The position numbers and the translations under genes are program-made. From NCBI GenBank assembly GCA_963691885.1, contig OY829843.1:3782001-3846000 (forward strand): 64,000 nucleotides of DNA, written 5' to 3'. Numbering within the stretch: the stretch's first letter is position 1; every line of letters begins with the position of its first letter. This document shows, piece after piece, positions 43,850-52,541 of the stretch. Origin of the DNA: G963691885 sp963691885. GTDB lineage: Bacteria; Pseudomonadota; Alphaproteobacteria; UBA8366; Aestuariispiraceae. The notes beneath the pieces are model-generated. The model ran no database searches. It was not told the origin of the DNA and saw only the letters and a program-made list of their open reading frames with translations.

Positions 43850-44683
43850 ATGAAAAGCGTAAAGAAGAGTATGTATAAACTATGTACAGTTCTTTGTGTG
43901 TTATTTTTTTGTTCGTTTGCACATGCGAAAGAAAAGACGTTCACCTTTGGCTTTGTTCCTCAACAATCGGCCAAGGTTTTGGTCAAAAAGTGGGGGCCGA
44001 TTTTGCGGTATCTAAGTAAAGAGACTGGTTATAAGTTGCGATTTAAAACAGCATCAACGATCCCCGAGTTTGAGATGCGTGTTAGTGCAGGCGATTACGA
44101 TTTTGTATACATGAATCCAGTCCACTTTACGGTATTTAATGCGCAACAAAAGTTCAACGCGTTTGCAAAGCAAAAAGCGAAACTTATTAAGGGAATCATC
44201 GTTGTCAAAAAAGAATCTAAAGTCGAAAATATTGATGACCTAAGTGGACGTACTTTGGCATTTCCTGCTCCGGCAGCCTTTGCAGCTAGTGTCCTTCCGC
44301 GTGGCGCTTTAAAGTCGAAGGGAATTAATATTGAACCGAAATACGTTGGAAGCCATGATTCAGTATATATCGGTGTCTCGAAGGGGTTGTACATTGCCGG
44401 CGGCGGTATTCAACGCACTTTTGGGACTGTTGCACCTGAAATCAGTCACGATTTACGCGTTCTATGGACTACAAAAGGCTACACACCGCACGCTTTTGCT
44501 TCTCATTCTCGTATTGAACTTAATGACGTTCAAGTAATTCAAGATGCTTTGGTCAATATGTTTGAAAGTGAGGAGGGACGTAAATTGATGTTGGCTGTTG
44601 GGTTTAAGCAGGGCGTTGAAAAAGCATCGAACCACGACTGGGATGACGTTCGGTCTCTTGGTTTCACGGAACTTCCAAGATAG
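43850..44683 (+). CDS. PhnD-like periplasmic binding protein, likely sensor partner
   Basis: 277 aa from ATG 43850, with AAAGG upstream. Sec signal peptide (CTVLCVLFFCSFAHA, cut before KEK). The mature part is a PhnD-type type-2 periplasmic binding fold: FTFGFVPQQSAKVLVKKW, ILRYLSKETGYKLRFKTAS, VSAGDYDFVYMNPVHFTVFN and AASVLPRGALKSKG. PhnD relatives bind phosphate or phosphonate-like anions for ABC transporters, but no transporter genes are nearby; a membrane kinase follows after 18 nt. It most likely acts as a ligand sensor for that kinase, as in other kinase/binding-protein pairs. Confidence 0.85.
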   Translation: MKSVKKSMYKLCTVLCVLFFCSFAHAKEKTFTFGFVPQQSAKVLVKKWGPILRYLSKETGYKLRFKTASTIPEFEMRVSAGDYDFVYMNPVHFTVFNAQQKFNAFAKQKAKLIKGIIVVKKESKVENIDDLSGRTLAFPAPAAFAASVLPRGALKSKGINIEPKYVGSHDSVYIGVSKGLYIAGGGIQRTFGTVAPEISHDLRVLWTTKGYTPHAFASHSRIELNDVQVIQDALVNMFESEEGRKLMLAVGFKQGVEKASNHDWDDVRSLGFTELPR

Positions 44684-44701
44684 TAACTCGAGAAAAATAG
44701 G

Positions 44702-46303
44702 ATGTTTAATAAACTATCGGCAAAATTTGGGGATTTGTCGTTTCGGTGGAAAGCTATAATTTTCATAGCTAGCGTGGAGGGCCTCTTCAATATTATGTTC
44801 GCTGTGATCGTTGTTAACGTTATGCAGAACAATTTGGAGGAACAGTTTTTCAAACGCGCAGAAACAACGGCGAATATCTTTGCGCGAACGACCACAAATG
44901 CTGTTCTCTCCACCGACGTGGCATCATTGGAAAGCTTCATTGACGAAGTTATGACCAATCCAGACCTTCTTTACGCACGCGTTTCCGACAATTCGGATGT
45001 CCTTGCGGCTAGAGAAAATAGACTTGGATTGTTGGCACGTGAATTTAACGCTGATTACAGTGTTTCAGCAGCAACAGACAATATTTTCGATATTTTTGCG
45101 TTAATAGAAGAAGATGGTGAGGTGTTCGGCAGAGTAGAGATCGGTTTATCCACGGACTTGTTGGGTTCGACCATGATACAGATACAATTAAAGGTCATCG
45201 CAATTGGCCTTGGTGAAATTATTTTTTCAGCTTTTGTGTCATTCTTGTTAGGTACCTTTTTAGTTAGACGACTTACTGACTTGCAACACGCATCCCAACA
45301 GATTTCCAGCGGTAACTTTGATACGAGAGTGATCGAGGAAGGCTCCGATGAATTAGCCCAGACTGCTCGCGCGTTTAACAATATGGCCGGAAAGGTAAGC
45401 AGCTTAATTGAAGGCCTCAAGCAGGCTAATGTTGGTTTGGATGAAAAACGCCTTGCAATGGAAGGTGACTTGCAAGCAGCGCAAGCACAGCTTATTCAAG
45501 CGTCGAAGATAAAAGCATTGGGTTCGTTGTCAAGCGGCATCGCGCATGAGATCAACACTCCTACGCAATATATCACTGACAACCTCCATTTTTTAGAAAG
45601 TTGCGATGTAACAGTTCGCAAAGTTCTGGTTCGCTCCTTAATCTTGTTAAATGAATGTGAGAAAAAGGGGTGTTTCCCGGATGAAACTGAGCAAATTAGG
45701 AAGGTATGTGACGAGGAAAATTTAGACTTTATTCTCGATGAGTTACCTCTGGCGATTTCACAATCATTGGATGGAACAAAGCGTGTTTCAGAGATTGTGT
45801 CTGCATTAAAAGAATTTTCACACCCAAATCAGAAGGAAAAAACGCCCGTTGACGTGAACCGTATTGTTGCCAATGCTGTTACGATTTCACGAAGCGAATG
45901 GAGACACGACGTTGATGTGACCTCCGATTTTGAAACAGACCTTCCGAAAATTATGTGCGTTCCTAGTGAAATAACTCAGGTGCTCATAAACCTTATTATT
46001 AATGCTTTTCATGCCATAAAAGATGGGCCATCTGCCCAACGTGGATGTATAGATCTGCGCACTAGGCTTTTAGGTAGTCTTGTTGAAATACAAATTTCGG
46101 ATAATGGAGTCGGTATCAACGAAAAAATAAAGAATAATATATTTGATCCTTTCTTTTCAACTAAAGAGGTTGGTAGAGGAACAGGGCAAGGCTTGTCAAT
46201 TTCTCATGATATTGTTGTCAATAAGCATTCTGGTGAGATTGTTTTTGAAACGGTTGAGGGTTCTGGTACGACATTTTTTGTTAGACTTCCTATTTTACCA
46301 TAG
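44702..46303 (+). CDS. Membrane-bound sensor histidine kinase paired with the PhnD-like protein
   Basis: 533 aa. Transmembrane helices near 18-40 and 165-188 around a periplasmic domain of about 120 aa; HAMP (LQHASQQISSGNFDTRVIEE); a coiled stretch (LDEKRLAMEGDLQAAQAQLI); H282 in SSGIAHEINTPTQYITDN; RVSEIVSALKEFSHPN; N box LINLIINAFHAIKD; G1 SDNGVGI; F box FDPFFSTK; and G2 GTGQGLSI. No receiver domain. Last gene of the AT-rich signalling run; the IS3 element begins about 210 nt later. Confidence 0.9.
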   Translation: MFNKLSAKFGDLSFRWKAIIFIASVEGLFNIMFAVIVVNVMQNNLEEQFFKRAETTANIFARTTTNAVLSTDVASLESFIDEVMTNPDLLYARVSDNSDVLAARENRLGLLAREFNADYSVSAATDNIFDIFALIEEDGEVFGRVEIGLSTDLLGSTMIQIQLKVIAIGLGEIIFSAFVSFLLGTFLVRRLTDLQHASQQISSGNFDTRVIEEGSDELAQTARAFNNMAGKVSSLIEGLKQANVGLDEKRLAMEGDLQAAQAQLIQASKIKALGSLSSGIAHEINTPTQYITDNLHFLESCDVTVRKVLVRSLILLNECEKKGCFPDETEQIRKVCDEENLDFILDELPLAISQSLDGTKRVSEIVSALKEFSHPNQKEKTPVDVNRIVANAVTISRSEWRHDVDVTSDFETDLPKIMCVPSEITQVLINLIINAFHAIKDGPSAQRGCIDLRTRLLGSLVEIQISDNGVGINEKIKNNIFDPFFSTKEVGRGTGQGLSISHDIVVNKHSGEIVFETVEGSGTTFFVRLPILP

Positions 46304-46549
46304 ACGTATCGGGCATATACATCATTTATACTTTTTCGTTCATGGTTTGCCGATGGTAGATTTGGATGTTTACCTTAATGTGGAATTCAATTTGTTGACG
46401 TTATCTGGCATCATTGTCCACACAGTTGCGGGGTAGTACCGGGCTTGCGATAGTGAGGTTTTTTAATTTGAACGTAGTGTTGTGTTCTAATCGTAAGCGA
46501 GTATCTGGTACGGGTTGACCTGCCCCTCCCGATTGGTCCGGGTTGAATG

Positions 46550-47192
46550 TTAGTGCATGGTTGGTTTTAGGTCTATCGGCACGACTACCTCCGGAGCTGG
46601 AGGGCGATGTCCCAAGGCACTATGGGGTCGTTCGGTATTATAGTGCTTTCTCCATTCTTCGATGACCACCTGTGCTTCTTTCAGTGAGTAGAATATTTCC
46701 CCGTTGAGCAGTTCGTCTCTGAACCGGGCATTGAAGCTTTCGCAGTAGCCGTTTTCCCAGGGAGACCCTGGTTCAATGTAGACTGTGCTGGCACCAACGG
46801 CCTTGATCCATTTTCTGACCGCTTTGGCAACAAACTCCGGCCCATTGTCAGATCTGATATATCTGGGAATGCCCCGTAAGATGAAGAGATCGGTCAGAAC
46901 ATTGATCACGTCAGTCGAGTTGAGCTTTCGTCTGACACGGATCGACAGACATTCACGGCTGTATTCATCCAGGATATTGAGCATCCTGAATGCTCTTCCA
47001 TCTTCTGTTCGGTGATGTACGAAATCGTATGACCAAACATGATCGGTGTGCTGAGGTCGCAGACGAACACACGATCCATCATTCAGCCAAAGCCGTCTTC
47101 TCTTCGGTTGCTTCATGGGAACCTTCAACCCTTCGCGTCGCCATAACCGCTCGACCCTCTTGTCATTGATTTGCCAGCCACTGTCTCTCAAC
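46550..47192 (-). pseudogene. IS3 OrfB transposase, 3' part (separated by IS66)
   Basis: About 213 codons beginning at the IS66 junction (LRDSGWQINDKRVERLWRRE) and running to the normal stop. Contains the DDE residues: WSYDFVHHRTEDGRAFRML, IRSDNGPEFVAKAVRKW and ENGYCESFNARFRDELL. The missing N-terminal part lies at 49597-49816; joined across the target duplication the protein reads RRIAALLRDSGWQIN without a break. Inactivated by the insertion. Confidence 0.9.
47185..47192. repeat. IS66 target-site duplication, left copy
   Basis: CTCTCAAC directly precedes the IS66 left end (GTAAGCGG). The same 8-mer follows the right end at 49597-49604. Confidence 0.9.
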
Positions 47193-47276
47193 GTAAGCGG
47201 TGCACCACCCCCACACTTTCGGCGTGACGCGTGATCTGCGATTCATAGGCTTCTTTGATTTGTGGGGAGTTTCTTG

Positions 47277-47663
47277 ATGGGAGCTACAAGCGAGTTTCTG
47301 GCAAGGGTTCCGCGCCGTGCGGATGGTAAGCGAGATTGGCCTCCAGAGCTGAAGGCTCGGATCGTGGCGGAGACATTAATTGAGGGCGAGACGGTCAACG
47401 CGGTGGCCAAGCGGTATGAGTTGCTCCCCAGCACGGTGTCGGATTGGCGGCGTATGGCGCGGCAGGGCAAGTTGGTATTACCCAATTTGGAGGGCATGGA
47501 TTTTGTGCCTGTTGAGATTGAGGCACCTGTACCTTCAGCTTTGCCCCCTTCGGCCACACCGTCCAGCACGCTTGATGTGATCAAAGGCGATGTCACCGTC
47601 CGTCTTGATGCGACGACGCCCGCGACACGGATCGCCGAGATTGCACGGGCTATGGCGACGTGA
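47277..47663 (+). CDS. tnpA: IS66 protein TnpA
   Basis: 128 aa from ATG 47277 (MGATSEFLARVPRRADGKRD). Helix-turn-helix of the transposase-8 type: WPPELKARIVAETLIEGETV and AVAKRYELLPSTVSDWRRMA. The C-terminal half is proline/threonine-rich and ends in the IAEIARAMAT helix. The stop overlaps the tnpB start by 4 nt. Confidence 0.9.
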   Translation: MGATSEFLARVPRRADGKRDWPPELKARIVAETLIEGETVNAVAKRYELLPSTVSDWRRMARQGKLVLPNLEGMDFVPVEIEAPVPSALPPSATPSSTLDVIKGDVTVRLDATTPATRIAEIARAMAT

Positions 47664-48013
47664 TCACGCCTTCCAACAAGGTCCGGATATTTGTGGCCAG
47701 TGATCCGGTGGACTTCCGCAAAGGCCATGATGGTCTGGCCGCTCTGGTACAGAGCCACCTGCGCCAGAAGCCTTTTGACGGGTCGGTCTATGTGTTCCGG
47801 GCCAAGCGGGCGGATCGGCTGAAGCTGATCTATTGGGACGGCAGCGGGCTTGTGATGGCGTACAAGCGGCTGGAGGATCACAGCTTTACATGGCCTGCGA
47901 TTAAGAACGGGGTGATGCGGCTGGAACCCGCCCAGTTTGAGGCGCTCTTTGCGGGTTTGGATTGGCGGCGCGTGCGACCTTTAGAGGTGGCGGCCCCCGC
48001 TGCGGCGGAGTGA
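47660..48013 (+). CDS. tnpB: IS66 accessory protein TnpB
   Basis: 117 aa. IS66 Orf2 signature: VDFRKGHDGLAALVQSHLRQ near residue 17 and VFRAKRADRLKLIYWDGSGL near 45. Starts in the ATGA-type overlap with tnpA and is followed by tnpC after about 45 nt. Confidence 0.92.
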   Translation: MITPSNKVRIFVASDPVDFRKGHDGLAALVQSHLRQKPFDGSVYVFRAKRADRLKLIYWDGSGLVMAYKRLEDHSFTWPAIKNGVMRLEPAQFEALFAGLDWRRVRPLEVAAPAAAE

Positions 48014-48056
48014 CTCATGGGAGCGTTTGCGCGGGTCATTCCGCCCTTGTTTTGCT

Positions 48057-49565
48057 ATGGTATCGGTCATGATTGCACCTGATGAATTGCCCGACGACAT
48101 TGCAGAACTGAAGGCGATCATCCGTGCGCAACAGGATCAGAATGCGCGGCTGGAAGCCTTGGTCGCTTCCTTCAAAAAGGCCCTCTTCGGGGCCAAGTCC
48201 GAGAAGATCGATCCGGCCCAATATGAGCTGGAGCTCGAAGACATCGAGACTGCCATCGCGCAGGTGGAAGCAGAGATTGATGCGGACGCGCGCACCGCAC
48301 CCGTGCGGCCAGCAAAGCCGCGCCAGACTAATCGTGGTTCACTGCCTAAGCATCTGGAGCGCGTGGAGGTGGTCATTGAGCCTGATGTCTCCTGTGCCTG
48401 CGGCTCCGAGCGTCATGTCATTGGCGAGGATGTCAGCGAAAGGCTGGACATCATCCCTGCCCAGTTCCGTGTAATTGTTACACGGCGGCCAAAATACGCC
48501 TGCCGGTCCTGTGAGGGTGGGATCACTCAAGCGCCCGCACCGGCCCACATTATCGCAGGCGGTATGCCAACCGAGGCTACCCTGGCCCATGTGCTTGTCT
48601 CCAAATATGCCGATCACTTGCCCCTTTATCGGCAGGCGCAAATCTACAGCCGCCAAGGCATCGATCTGGATCGCTCGACCTTGGCCGGGTGGGTCGGCAA
48701 GTCGGCTTTTGAATTGACCCCGGTTTACAATGCCCTGATGTCCAACCTGAAGCGTTCAACCAAGCTCTTCATGGACGAAACCCCTGCGCCGGTTCTGGCC
48801 CCAGGACGAAAAAAGACCAAAACCGGATACTTCTGGGCCCTTGCCCGCGATGACCGAGCATGGGGCGGCGACGATCCTCCCGGCGTGGCGTTTACCTACG
48901 CTCCAGGACGATCCGGCCAGCATGCAGACACTATTTTGAAAGGCTTCAGCGGCACCCTGCAGGTCGACGGCTATGCTGGCTATAACCGCCTACTCAAACG
49001 GCCTGCGCGGGATGTGACACTGGCCTATTGCTGGGCGCATGGCCGCCGCAAATTGCATGATGTCACCCAGTCCAGTGTGGCACCAATCGCGCAGGAAGGC
49101 TTGGCACAAATCCAGGCGCTCTATCGCATCGAAAAAAACCTGCGCGGGCAGTCCGCTGACCAACGTCGGGCCGCACGGCAGGAGGGCTCAAAACCCATCA
49201 TCGACGCCTTTGAGGTTTGGCTCGCCCAAAGCCGTGCCCGCGTCTCTGCCAAGTCACCGACCGGGGAGGCCCTGAAATACATCGCCAAATATTGGGATGG
49301 GCTTACACTGTTCCTTGATGATGGTCGCATCGAACTGGATTCCAACGCCGTCGAACGGACGATCCGTCCAATTGCGCTCAACCGCAAAAACGCACTCTTC
49401 GCCGGGCATGATACAGGTGCCCAAAACTGGGCTGTCATCGCGTCACTGATCGAGACCTGTAAACTCAACGGCATCGAGCCTCACGGCTATCTGTCCGGTG
49501 TCCTGATAGCCATTGCTGGCGGACACAAACAGACAGACATCAACGAACTGCTGCCCTGGAACTAG
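48057..49565 (+). CDS. tnpC: IS66 transposase TnpC
   Basis: 502 aa from ATG 48057 (ATG 48069 is also possible). Coiled N-terminus (DIAELKAIIRAQQDQNARLE), zinc-finger-like cysteines (CACGSERHVIG and KYACRSCEGG), DDE core with LFMDETPAPVLAPGRKKT, LQVDGYAGYNRLL and ELDSNAVERTIRPIALNRKN. Complete, ending WN just inside the right inverted repeat. Probably functional. Confidence 0.93.
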   Translation: MVSVMIAPDELPDDIAELKAIIRAQQDQNARLEALVASFKKALFGAKSEKIDPAQYELELEDIETAIAQVEAEIDADARTAPVRPAKPRQTNRGSLPKHLERVEVVIEPDVSCACGSERHVIGEDVSERLDIIPAQFRVIVTRRPKYACRSCEGGITQAPAPAHIIAGGMPTEATLAHVLVSKYADHLPLYRQAQIYSRQGIDLDRSTLAGWVGKSAFELTPVYNALMSNLKRSTKLFMDETPAPVLAPGRKKTKTGYFWALARDDRAWGGDDPPGVAFTYAPGRSGQHADTILKGFSGTLQVDGYAGYNRLLKRPARDVTLAYCWAHGRRKLHDVTQSSVAPIAQEGLAQIQALYRIEKNLRGQSADQRRAARQEGSKPIIDAFEVWLAQSRARVSAKSPTGEALKYIAKYWDGLTLFLDDGRIELDSNAVERTIRPIALNRKNALFAGHDTGAQNWAVIASLIETCKLNGIEPHGYLSGVLIAIAGGHKQTDINELLPWN

Positions 49566-49596
49566 GTCTGACACGTGTGATCGGCGCACCGCTTAC

Positions 49597-49604
49597 CTCT
49601 CAAC
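49597..49604. repeat. IS66 target-site duplication, right copy
   Basis: CTCTCAAC directly follows the IS66 right end (CGCTTAC) and equals 47185-47192. Confidence 0.9.
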
Positions 49605-49816
49605 AGCGCAGCAATCCGACGATAGCCATATCGCCCGTACTGACGGGTCAGTTCGACCATATCGGCTATCAGACGCTCTTCATCATCACGACACTTGGGA
49701 ACGTGCCGTTGTGTGGAACGGTGTTGCCCCAGAACAGCGCAAACACGACGTTCAGACACAGGCATCATGTTCCGAAGATGATCAATACAGGCACGACGGC
49801 GCGAAGGGCTTAAAAG
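49597..49816 (-). pseudogene. IS3 OrfB transposase, 5' part
   Basis: Reads LLSPSRRRACIDHLRNMMPV from the orfA overlap, then SERRVCAVLGQHRSTQRHV and the HTH_21 region LTRQYGRYGYRRIAALL before meeting the IS66 element. It overlaps the orfA end in the -1 frame, as in other IS3 elements of this type. The rest of the protein is at 46550-47192. Confidence 0.88.
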
Positions 49817-50088
49817 TTTCCCTTCGCAGCTTCCTTCAGTATCAACTTATCGAGGGTTAGATCCGAGACTGCACGACGTAGTCGCTCATTCTCCTGCTGC
49901 AAACGCTTCAACTCGCGAACCTGATCAGTTCCCATACCACCATATTGCTTCCGCCAGCGATAATACGTCTGCTCAACAATCCCTATCGACCGTATCGCAT
50001 CAAGGCGGCTCTGGCCTTGGCCGACCAAAACGTCAACTTGGCGCAACTTCGCTACGATCTCTTCGGGCTTATGCTTGTAACTGGCCAT
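49810..50088 (-). CDS. IS3-family OrfA
   Basis: 92 aa, ATG 50088 with GGAGGAT upstream. Helix-turn-helix SRLDAIRSIGIVEQTYYRWR and zipper-like LKRLQQENERLRRAVSDLTL; ends KEAAKGNF, the typical end of OrfA in the SPSRRR group. Intact, but its OrfB partner is broken. Confidence 0.92.
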   Translation of the reverse strand: MASYKHKPEEIVAKLRQVDVLVGQGQSRLDAIRSIGIVEQTYYRWRKQYGGMGTDQVRELKRLQQENERLRRAVSDLTLDKLILKEAAKGNF

Positions 50089-50145
50089 CTATGATCCTCC
50101 GTTTTCTTAACTATAGCGGTGGACCAATTCAGTGGGGGAGGGTCA

Positions 50146-50477
50146 GCGTGTTTCAATTCCCAGTTCATTCGACACGTAATAGCATTGAGTTGTTTTAGAG
50201 AAGACTCAAGAGGTCCAAATAGCTCTTTAGGCCAAATTGTCCCTTGTTTAGTGGGGCTATAGTCGGACAGAGGACGAGAAACTATATGCCCTTGGCTGCC
50301 GAAGGGGCGATCAGGAGCCTTGTGTGTTTGTCCAGGAGCCTTTGGGCAGCCATGGGTGGGTTATCTGGGGTCTTGATGTTGCGGTGCGCCCGCTACAGAT
50401 TCAGTGCCAATAATCGATTTTGTTGTGTTGGGAGTTATCTGTTACAACTTAGAGGTAACAGCGACACGAGTTATTCT
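50146..50477. other. Gap between IS3 and the frameshifted gene
   Basis: About 330 bases without a plausible gene; likely the leader of the next gene. No clear terminator or RNA recognised. Confidence 0.5.
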
Positions 50478-51273
50478 ATGAAACATATTTATCTCACTAC
50501 AGTTTTTTTTAGTTGGTGTTCATTCCCTTGCTTCGGCGCAAGACATTCCATTGTCCGGTACGGTCCACGGACAAATCGACAATGATGCTATCGAGTATAT
50601 GTGCCAGCAAGAGACCAGCACCAAAATCAAGTGTGACTTTTCGCAAATCAACGTGACCAGAAAGCGGACAGAGATTGACGATACAAAGGTCCAAGAAGAT
50701 GCAAAACAGATCCTTAAAGAACTAACTACAAGCTCTGAAGCATGTACAAAAATGATCCCATTGGTAACAGCAATGGCTACTGGCGACTTCTCGGGATTAG
50801 ACGAGGGTAACCCAGAGACCAAGAGCATCAAAGAAGCTTTTACAAGAGCAAATACCGCAGAGCGTGAGTCGTTCAAAGAAATGGGGCTTCTGTTGAACAA
50901 ACTTTGTGTAAATAAGGATCAGGAGAGTGCCGCGGCGTTTGCCCGCAACAATCAGGAAACGGAACTAAAGTCATGTCTTGTTTGGTCGAACCAGTTCACA
51001 CAGTCCTTCGAGTTCAATCCTGTCACAGGTATTTGGTCGAGCAACGAAGGGCCCAAAGGCACATGCGGTGTCATTTATGTAAGCACGTTCTCCCAGCACG
51101 CTGACTATAAGTCCTTATGGAACTATACAACCCAGAAAATCGTCACTAACCGAGACGGGGATGGTAATGCCCTGTTGTCCTGCTCTCATCTGGACGAACG
51201 GAAATTCGAATACCGATACAATAGTAAGAAGCATTACCTCAATTGTCAGATCGTTGAGTTCAGTCTGTTTTAG
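50478..51273 (+). pseudogene. Exported hypothetical protein with signal peptide frameshifted at a T8 tract
   Basis: ATG 50478 opens MKHIYLTTVF but, after a run of eight Ts (50503-50510), continues out of frame to a stop. In the other frame, from 50509, LVGVHSLASAQDIPLSGTVH continues unbroken to 51273. Removing one T joins them into a perfect signal peptide (MKHIYLTTVFLVGVHSLASA) and a mature protein of about 245 aa. The mature protein has seven cysteines and motifs such as WNYTTQKIVTNRDGDG, but no family I recognise. A TTG at 50551 could give a form without the signal. Slippage, phase variation, inactivation or sequencing error are all possible. Confidence 0.7.
50503..50510 (+). repeat. T8 homopolymer within a signal-peptide coding region
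   Basis: Eight Ts; a length of seven would restore the frame of the exported protein. Position and type are those of a slippage-prone switch. Confidence 0.5.
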
Positions 51274-51322
51274 TGTCTTTTGGGCATGCTCATGTCGGAC
51301 ACATGATTTCCGTTGTACTAGC

Positions 51323-52495
51323 CTACCCAATAACACCTCTAAGAGCGTCGTCTCTATACCTCTCGAACCGGTTTTGCTCTCTGCCGATCCAGTGGGTGCA
51401 GACCTGGTCGTAGAGAGCGCGGTAGTCCATGGAGTGTTGCATGTCGCCGTCGATGAGACTGTCGAGGGACGGGTGGGTGCCGTAGAGGCCGGGGGTCACG
51501 CGGCCGCCCATCAGGAAGTGGGTGGAGGCGGTGCCGTGGTCGGTGCCTTCAGCCCCGTTTTCCGCGGCGCGGCGCCCGAACTCTGAATAGGTCATGATCA
51601 GCACGTCATCCCAGCGGTCCATCGTGATCAGGTTCTTCCTGAACCGGCCCAGAGAATCGCTCAGATCCTGAAGCAGGCGGGGATGTTGCCAGATCTGGGC
51701 TTCATGGGTGTCGAAGGACCCGTGCCGGACATGGAGCACGGGGAGGGGGATTTCCGCCCCGATCACGCGCAGCGCGTCTGTCAATTGCGTGGCCAGATCA
51801 TTTGAGGGCATGCGCCGTGGTATGTAAGAGGCCGGAAACCGGTCAAGATCGCCCAACAGGGATTCCGATGCGGCGGAGAGTTCCGATTTCCGCTTGTTGA
51901 TCAGGTTCATTAATTTAACGCCGGACCCGCCACCGCCAGAGGCCTGGACCGAGGCCATCTGTTTGAGGCGGGTCATGCTGACATAGAGGCCTTCCCCCTT
52001 GGTGAACAGGCCCAAGGCACCGCTGAAACTGGCCCCGTGGGCGGAAACGGCAGAGGTCTCGTACTTCTGTTCCAACGCATCCGTGATCCAGCCCCGGCCA
52101 CCGGCCTTGTTTCCGTCGCCGCCGGTTTCCCAAAGCGCGATGGACTTGAAATGCGACCGGTTCTGGTTTGGATAACCAAGGCCCGGAATAATGGCCAGAT
52201 CCTGCCCCAGGGCATTGTCCAGGGCGGCCATGCTGGTGTTGAGGCCAAGCGGGCCAACGGCCTCACTTTTACCAATGGGGATTATGTCGTTGCTCTTCAC
52301 GCCGATCCTTGGCCGCATCGCGTGATAGCGATCGGATTCATACGGCACCAGTGTGTTCAGCCCGTCATTCGCCCCCTTCAGCTCAACCAGTACGAGGTAA
52401 CGATTGCGGCCCGCCGCCGCGAAGGCAGTAGGGGATAGCGTGGCAAAGGGCAGTGTGGCCAAGCCCCGCAACAGTAACCGTCTTGTCTCGTTCAT
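51323..52495 (-). CDS. DUF1501 family protein
   Basis: 390 aa, alkaline-phosphatase-like fold of the DUF1501 (sulfatase-related) family. An N-terminal export signal NETRRLLLRGLATLPFATL with a double arginine resembles a Tat signal. Typical stretches: LVLVELKGANDGLNTLVPYE, IIPGLGYPNQNRSHFKSIAL, MTYSEFGRRAAENGAEGTDH and HFLMGGRVTPGLYG. DUF1501 and DUF1800 genes are nearly always paired in bacteria and their function is not established; export and a link to extracellular polymers or secretion are proposed. It starts 46 nt after the DUF1800 stop, so they form one operon. Confidence 0.9.
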   Translation of the reverse strand: MNETRRLLLRGLATLPFATLSPTAFAAAGRNRYLVLVELKGANDGLNTLVPYESDRYHAMRPRIGVKSNDIIPIGKSEAVGPLGLNTSMAALDNALGQDLAIIPGLGYPNQNRSHFKSIALWETGGDGNKAGGRGWITDALEQKYETSAVSAHGASFSGALGLFTKGEGLYVSMTRLKQMASVQASGGGGSGVKLMNLINKRKSELSAASESLLGDLDRFPASYIPRRMPSNDLATQLTDALRVIGAEIPLPVLHVRHGSFDTHEAQIWQHPRLLQDLSDSLGRFRKNLITMDRWDDVLIMTYSEFGRRAAENGAEGTDHGTASTHFLMGGRVTPGLYGTHPSLDSLIDGDMQHSMDYRALYDQVCTHWIGREQNRFERYRDDALRGVIG

Positions 52496-52541
52496 GGTGT
52501 TATTTTCTCTTTTTGTTTCAACTGGTTCCGGGCCATTTTCA

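Larger units (their letters stand above)
47193..49596 (+). mobile_element. IS66-family insertion sequence (copy 2), inside IS3
   Basis: About 2.4 kb with tnpA, tnpB and tnpC on the plus strand. Ends GTAAGCGGTGCACC and GGCGCACCGCTTAC are inverted repeats (13 of 14) and match the GTAAGCG ends typical of IS66. Flanked by the perfect 8-bp target duplication CTCTCAAC, the length expected for IS66. All three genes look complete; the insertion appears recent. It differs in sequence from copy 1. Confidence 0.95.
46516..50145 (-). mobile_element. IS3-family insertion sequence split by an IS66 element
   Basis: Without the inner element and one target copy it is about 1.2 kb. Ends: TGACCTGCCCC (from 46516) and GGGGGAGGGTCA (ending 50145), imperfect inverted repeats that extend to a shared ATTGGTCC/GGACCAAT. 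orfA is whole (49810-50088); orfB is cut in two. Flanking 4-mers GGGT and GCGT differ at one base, so the target duplication is uncertain. It is a different IS3 element from the one at 20102-21304. Confidence 0.88.

Noticed and set aside
47243..47881. A 212-codon minus-strand frame across IS66 tnpA/tnpB
   Set aside because: Antisense shadow of two clear IS66 genes.
50146..51322. Right-hand attachment site of the island (second tRNA-Thr copy)
   Set aside because: I looked for the same T-arm/acceptor sequence near the GC-rich boundary and found none; the right edge stays undefined.
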